This document shows positions 5,289 through 8,442 of a stretch of DNA of 8,442 bases, piece after piece. A program made the translations under genes and the position numbers. Every line of letters begins with the position of its first letter. Position 1 is the first letter of the stretch. Source of the stretch: Rhodospirillaceae bacterium (GTDB taxonomy: Bacteria > Pseudomonadota > Alphaproteobacteria > Rhodospirillales > Magnetospirillaceae); the NCBI GenBank assembly GCA_013349735.1, contig DUZC01000076.1, positions 1 to 8,442 of the forward strand, in the 5' to 3' direction. The notes beneath the pieces were generated by a model. The model made no database searches and was not told the DNA's origin. It saw only the letters and a list, made by a program, of their open reading frames with translations.

Positions 5289-6419
5289 ATGACGAAAATC
5301 ATGTTCGTTATCTCCGAGGACTGGTTCTTTCTGTCGCATCGGCGCCTGCTGGCGGAAACCTGCCTGCAGGCCGGCTGGCAGGTCGTCATCGCCACCCATG
5401 TCACCGATCATGCCGAGACCATTCGCCGGGCCGGTTTTTTGCTTGAACCATTGCCCCTGGAACGGGGTGGGATCAATCCTTGGAAAGAAGCCCGTTGTAT
5501 CGCCAAAATCGCCGAGATTTTGTGGCGTCATCGTCCGGACATCCTGCATAGCGTGGCCATCAAGCCGGTGCTTTACGCCAATTTGGCGGCGCTGATCTGC
5601 GGTCCGCGGCGCCGGGTCAGCGCTTTGGCCGGGTTGGGCTATGCCTTTACCGGCGGTCATTGGATGGTGCGGGCCTTGCGCCAGGCGGTGGAATGGTCCC
5701 TGCGCCTGTTGCTGCGTCGGACCAAGGGCAGTGCGGTTATTGTGCAAAACGAGGACGATCGGCAGTTGATTCTTGAAAACGGCATCGTCCAGTCCGCTCA
5801 GGTTACCCTGATCCCCGGCTCAGGGGTTGATCTGCAGCTTTTATCGGCTTTACCACCCCCGGACGGGCAGCCGGTGATCTTTGCCCTGGTCGCCCGCATG
5901 CTGGCGGACAAAGGGGTCAAGGAGGCGGTGGCGGCGGCAAGGCAATTGCGCCAAGACGGGGTGTCGATGCGCCTTTGGCTGGTGGGCGCCACCGACCCGC
6001 ATAACCCGACTTCGCTGAGCGAGGCACAGTTGCGGGCCTGGCAAGCCGAGGGGGTGGCCGAGTGGCTGGGACATCAGCAGGATATTGTCGGGATCTGGCG
6101 CGCCGCCCATGTCGCGGTCCTGCCCTCTTACCGCGAAGGCATGCCCAGGGCTTTGCTGGAGGCGGCCGCCTGCGGCCGTCCCATCCTGACCACCGATGTG
6201 CCGGGCTGCCGTCAGGTCATTGAGGACGGGGTCGAGGGGTTTTTGGTTCCCGCCCGCCAGGTGGAGGGTTTGGCCCAGGCGATGCGCCGGTTGGTGGAAG
6301 ACGAAGAATTGCGCCTCAGCATGGGGCAGGCCGCCCGTCAGCGGGCCGTCCAGCGCTTCAGCCATGAAAGGGTGGTGGCCGCCCATATGGCAGTCTACCA
6401 CCACTTGTTGGCGGGCTGA
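5289..6419 (+). CDS. Glycosyltransferase family 4 (GT4, GT-B fold)
   Basis: A retaining glycosyltransferase that adds a sugar from a nucleotide donor to a growing surface glycan at the cytoplasmic face of the inner membrane. It has 376 residues, standard for GT4. The N-terminal acceptor domain starts MTKIMFVISEDWFFLSHR (1-18) and includes DILHSVAIKPVLYANLAA (84-101) and ALAGLGYAFTGG (112-123). This arrangement resembles enzymes such as PglA/CapM-type N-acetylhexosaminyl transferases, by inspection only. The C-terminal donor domain shows IPGSGVDLQLL (175-185), ARMLADKGVKEAV (202-214) and the E-x7-E motif E283 to E291 within PSYREGMPRALLEAAACGRPI, then TTDVPGCRQVIEDGVEGFLVP (301-321, GFLVP close). 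AAGAGGG at 5272-5278 is a plausible ribosome binding site about 10 bases before the ATG. It ends 2 bases before the amidotransferase start, so the two are surely one transcript. Donor and acceptor are not determinable. Confidence 0.92.
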   Translation: MTKIMFVISEDWFFLSHRRLLAETCLQAGWQVVIATHVTDHAETIRRAGFLLEPLPLERGGINPWKEARCIAKIAEILWRHRPDILHSVAIKPVLYANLAALICGPRRRVSALAGLGYAFTGGHWMVRALRQAVEWSLRLLLRRTKGSAVIVQNEDDRQLILENGIVQSAQVTLIPGSGVDLQLLSALPPPDGQPVIFALVARMLADKGVKEAVAAARQLRQDGVSMRLWLVGATDPHNPTSLSEAQLRAWQAEGVAEWLGHQQDIVGIWRAAHVAVLPSYREGMPRALLEAAACGRPILTTDVPGCRQVIEDGVEGFLVPARQVEGLAQAMRRLVEDEELRLSMGQAARQRAVQRFSHERVVAAHMAVYHHLLAG

Positions 6420-6421
6420 GC

Positions 6422-8329
6422 ATGTGTGGGATTGCCGGCTTTTTGCAAAGGGACGCTGGTCCCGATCAGGCGGCGGCCCTGGCGCGCGCCATGGGCGATC
6501 AACTGCGTCACCGTGGCCCGGACGATGGGGGCGAATGGACCGATGACGCCGCCGGAATCGCCTTGGCCCATCGCCGTCTGTCCATCGTCGATTTGTCCCC
6601 GGCCGGCCATCAACCAATGATTTCGGCCAATGGCCGCTTCGTCATTTCCTATAATGGCGAAATCTTTAACGCCGACGCGATCGGACGCCAGCTGAACCAA
6701 CCCCGGCGCGGTCATTCGGATACGGAAATCATCCTGGAAGCCTGCGCCAGTTTGGGCGTCCTTGCGACGATCCGTCAATTGATCGGGATGTTTGCCCTGG
6801 CGCTTTGGGATCGCCAGGACCATCGGCTTTGGCTGGTGCGCGACCGCATGGGGATCAAGCCCCTCTATTGGGGTCGCTTTGGCTCTCTGCTGCTGTTTGG
6901 CTCCGAGCTTAAGGCATTGCGGGCCCATCCGGGCTGGACCGCTGAAATCGACCCGAATGCGCTGGCTGGCTTTCTGCGCAATGGCTATGTGGCGGCACCG
7001 GGATCTATTTACCGCGGGGTGCGCAAACTGGAACCCGGGTGCATCCTGGAGATTGATGCCGAGGGCAGCGAGCGTCTGCACCGTTATTGGAGTCTTCGTC
7101 AGGTCATCGAAGCCGGCCGCGACCAGCGTCAAACCAGGCTGGATCCGGTGGTGGCGGTAGACCAGCTTGAAGCCCTGCTGAAGGATGCGGTTGGCCGACG
7201 CATGGTCGCCGACGTTCCCTTGGGGGCCTTTCTGTCCGGCGGCATTGATTCCTCGGTCGTGGTGGCGCTGATGCAAGCCCAAAGCAGCCGGCCGGTTCGC
7301 ACGTTCTCGATCGGATTTTCTGCCGAAGGCTATGACGAGGCACCCTATGCGCGCCAAGTTGCCCAGCATCTGGGCACTGACCATCAACAAATTTATGTCA
7401 CGGGTCAGGATGCCCTGGCGCTGGTGCCGCGTCTGGCCACAATTTATGACGAGCCTTTTGCTGATTCCTCGCAGATTCCCACTCTGCTGATCTGTCAGGC
7501 GGCCCGTCAGCAGGTGACGGTGGCCCTATCGGGGGATGGGGGCGATGAGCTATTTGCCGGTTACAACCGCTACCGGCTGCATGGCGGTCTCTGGCGGTTG
7601 TTGACCGGGATGCCCGGCCCCGTGCGGCAGGTGATGGCGCGGGCGCTGACGCTGCTGCCCGTCGCCCGCTGGGACCGGCTGCTGCGCATGCTGAGCCGTC
7701 GAGGCTTCGGCCAGCCGGGGGACAAACTGCATAAACTGGCAGCGGTAATCGCCGCCGGTGACGCGGAGCTCTTTTATCGCCGGCTCATTTCTCACTGGCC
7801 GGACCCGGCCAGCCTGGTTCAAGGCGGCGCCCAGGCGCCACCCTTTGGCTTCGAGGATCTGCCGGCCGACCTAAGCCCGCGGGAACGGATGCAGGCTGCG
7901 GATCAACTGACCTATCTACCTGACGATATCCTGGCCAAAGTGGATCGTGCCAGCATGGCGGTGGCGCTGGAGGTGCGAGTCCCGCTCCTGGATCATCGGG
8001 TTGTGGAACAGGCCTGGACTCTGCCGGCGGATTTACAGATGCGGGGCGACACCGGCAAATGGCTGTTGCGTCAGCTGCTCTATCGCCATGTTCCGCAGGC
8101 GATGGTGGAACGGCCGAAAATGGGCTTTGGGGTGCCGCTCGATGGTTGGTTGCGCGGCCCATTGCGGGACTGGGCCGAAGCCTTGTTGGACCGCCAGACC
8201 TTAGGTCAGAGGCTCGATGCCGAGGCGATTGGCCTGAAATGGCGCCAACATTTGGCTGGCAGCCATAATTGGCAGCATCTTTTATGGGATGTGCTGATGT
8301 TTGAATCCTGGCGTCAGGCTAATCTGTAA
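6422..8329 (+). CDS. asnB: Glutamine-dependent asparagine synthase-like amidotransferase (AsnB/WbpS-like)
   Basis: Class II (Ntn) amidotransferase: it hydrolyses glutamine to ammonia and uses ATP to amidate a carboxylate. It has 635 residues, longer than E. coli AsnB (554) and nearer to the forms found in polysaccharide loci. Glutaminase domain: MCGIAGF with nucleophile Cys2, RHRGPDD (29-35), AHRRLSIVDLS (49-59), SYNGEIFN (76-83) and D100. Synthetase domain: the PP-loop SGGIDSS (272-278), ALSGDGGDELFAGYNRY (368-384), YLPDDILAKVDRASMA (498-513), LEVRVPLLDH (516-525) and KMGFGVPLDGWLR (566-578). All key residues are present, so it should be active. It follows the GT4 gene by 2 bases. In such a locus it may amidate a sugar uronic acid (as WbpS is thought to do in Pseudomonas O-antigen) rather than make asparagine. 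That substrate is inferred; ordinary asparagine synthesis cannot be excluded. The stop overlaps a convergent gene by 11 bases. Confidence 0.93.
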   Translation: MCGIAGFLQRDAGPDQAAALARAMGDQLRHRGPDDGGEWTDDAAGIALAHRRLSIVDLSPAGHQPMISANGRFVISYNGEIFNADAIGRQLNQPRRGHSDTEIILEACASLGVLATIRQLIGMFALALWDRQDHRLWLVRDRMGIKPLYWGRFGSLLLFGSELKALRAHPGWTAEIDPNALAGFLRNGYVAAPGSIYRGVRKLEPGCILEIDAEGSERLHRYWSLRQVIEAGRDQRQTRLDPVVAVDQLEALLKDAVGRRMVADVPLGAFLSGGIDSSVVVALMQAQSSRPVRTFSIGFSAEGYDEAPYARQVAQHLGTDHQQIYVTGQDALALVPRLATIYDEPFADSSQIPTLLICQAARQQVTVALSGDGGDELFAGYNRYRLHGGLWRLLTGMPGPVRQVMARALTLLPVARWDRLLRMLSRRGFGQPGDKLHKLAAVIAAGDAELFYRRLISHWPDPASLVQGGAQAPPFGFEDLPADLSPRERMQAADQLTYLPDDILAKVDRASMAVALEVRVPLLDHRVVEQAWTLPADLQMRGDTGKWLLRQLLYRHVPQAMVERPKMGFGVPLDGWLRGPLRDWAEALLDRQTLGQRLDAEAIGLKWRQHLAGSHNWQHLLWDVLMFESWRQANL

Positions 8330-8442
8330 CCGTCAGCCATTCGATGGCCAGCGCCGGGACCGGCCACTCATTGCCGTCTTCATCCGCCATCACGATGTCG
8401 CGTTCGCTCAGGGCGAAGGGCATATCGACTCTTGCCACCAAT
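8319..8442 (-). CDS. C-terminal end of an unrecognised protein (start outside window)
   Basis: The minus strand is open from the window edge to a TAG at 8321-8319, giving 40 residues that start LVARVDMPFALSERD and end ALAIEWLTVTD. The other two minus frames are stopped within this stretch. The composition, acidic with Val, Ala and Glu and no low-complexity runs, looks like real protein. The frame overlaps the amidotransferase stop by 11 bases tail to tail, like the xthA-GT9 junction. I do not recognise the family. A short ORF by chance remains possible since only 123 bases are visible. Confidence 0.55.
   Translation of the reverse strand, partial: LVARVDMPFALSERDIVMADEDGNEWPVPALAIEWLTVTD

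Noticed and set aside
6395..7390. Open frame of 331 codons on the - strand opposite the amidotransferase gene (and a similar one at 5850-6617)
   Set aside because: Shadow frames across well-supported GT4 and AsnB genes, with Gln/His/Arg/Pro-rich composition typical of antisense reading.

Overview
The window reads as chromosomal DNA from a GC-rich alphaproteobacterium, plausibly of the Rhodospirillales type. The evidence is the FtsK, LolA and ExoIII gene set on one strand in an order I recall from alphaproteobacteria, high GC with GC-rich third codon positions, and tightly packed, often overlapping genes. No rRNA, tRNA, CRISPR array or insertion sequence is visible, and no taxon can be fixed from the sequence alone.

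Left part (1-2973, + strand) is housekeeping. It begins inside the DNA translocase gene ftsK (last 195 residues), which overlaps lolA, the periplasmic lipoprotein carrier, by 11 bases. A 265-base non-coding stretch follows. It holds a long imperfect hairpin, a strong rho-independent terminator (1396-1433) and a likely promoter with a TATACT box. Next come a fumarylacetoacetate-hydrolase-family enzyme and, 7 bases on, exodeoxyribonuclease III (xthA, GTG start).

Right part (2954-8329) is a surface-polysaccharide locus in two divergent arms. The leftward arm holds a nucleotide-sugar 6-dehydrogenase of the UDP-N-acetylhexosamine (TviB/WbpO/WbpA-like) kind, then a GT9 (heptosyltransferase-like) glycosyltransferase whose likely GTG start overlaps the dehydrogenase. 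The rightward arm holds a GT4 glycosyltransferase and a 635-residue glutamine-dependent asparagine-synthase-like amidotransferase, 2 bases apart. The 110-base divergent region carries a perfect 8+3+8 inverted repeat (5205-5223), a good candidate operator. The right edge (8319-8442) holds the C-terminal end of an unrecognised leftward gene, which overlaps the amidotransferase tail to tail.

How they may work together: the dehydrogenase would oxidise C6 of a UDP-HexNAc to a uronic acid, the amidotransferase could convert that carboxylate to a uronamide, and the two glycosyltransferases would add sugars to an O-antigen, core or capsule glycan. The dehydrogenase plus amidotransferase pairing is an inference by analogy with O-antigen loci containing WbpS-type enzymes. 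No wholly new system is evident. The least explained items are the structured lolA-FAH intergenic region and the operator-like palindrome.
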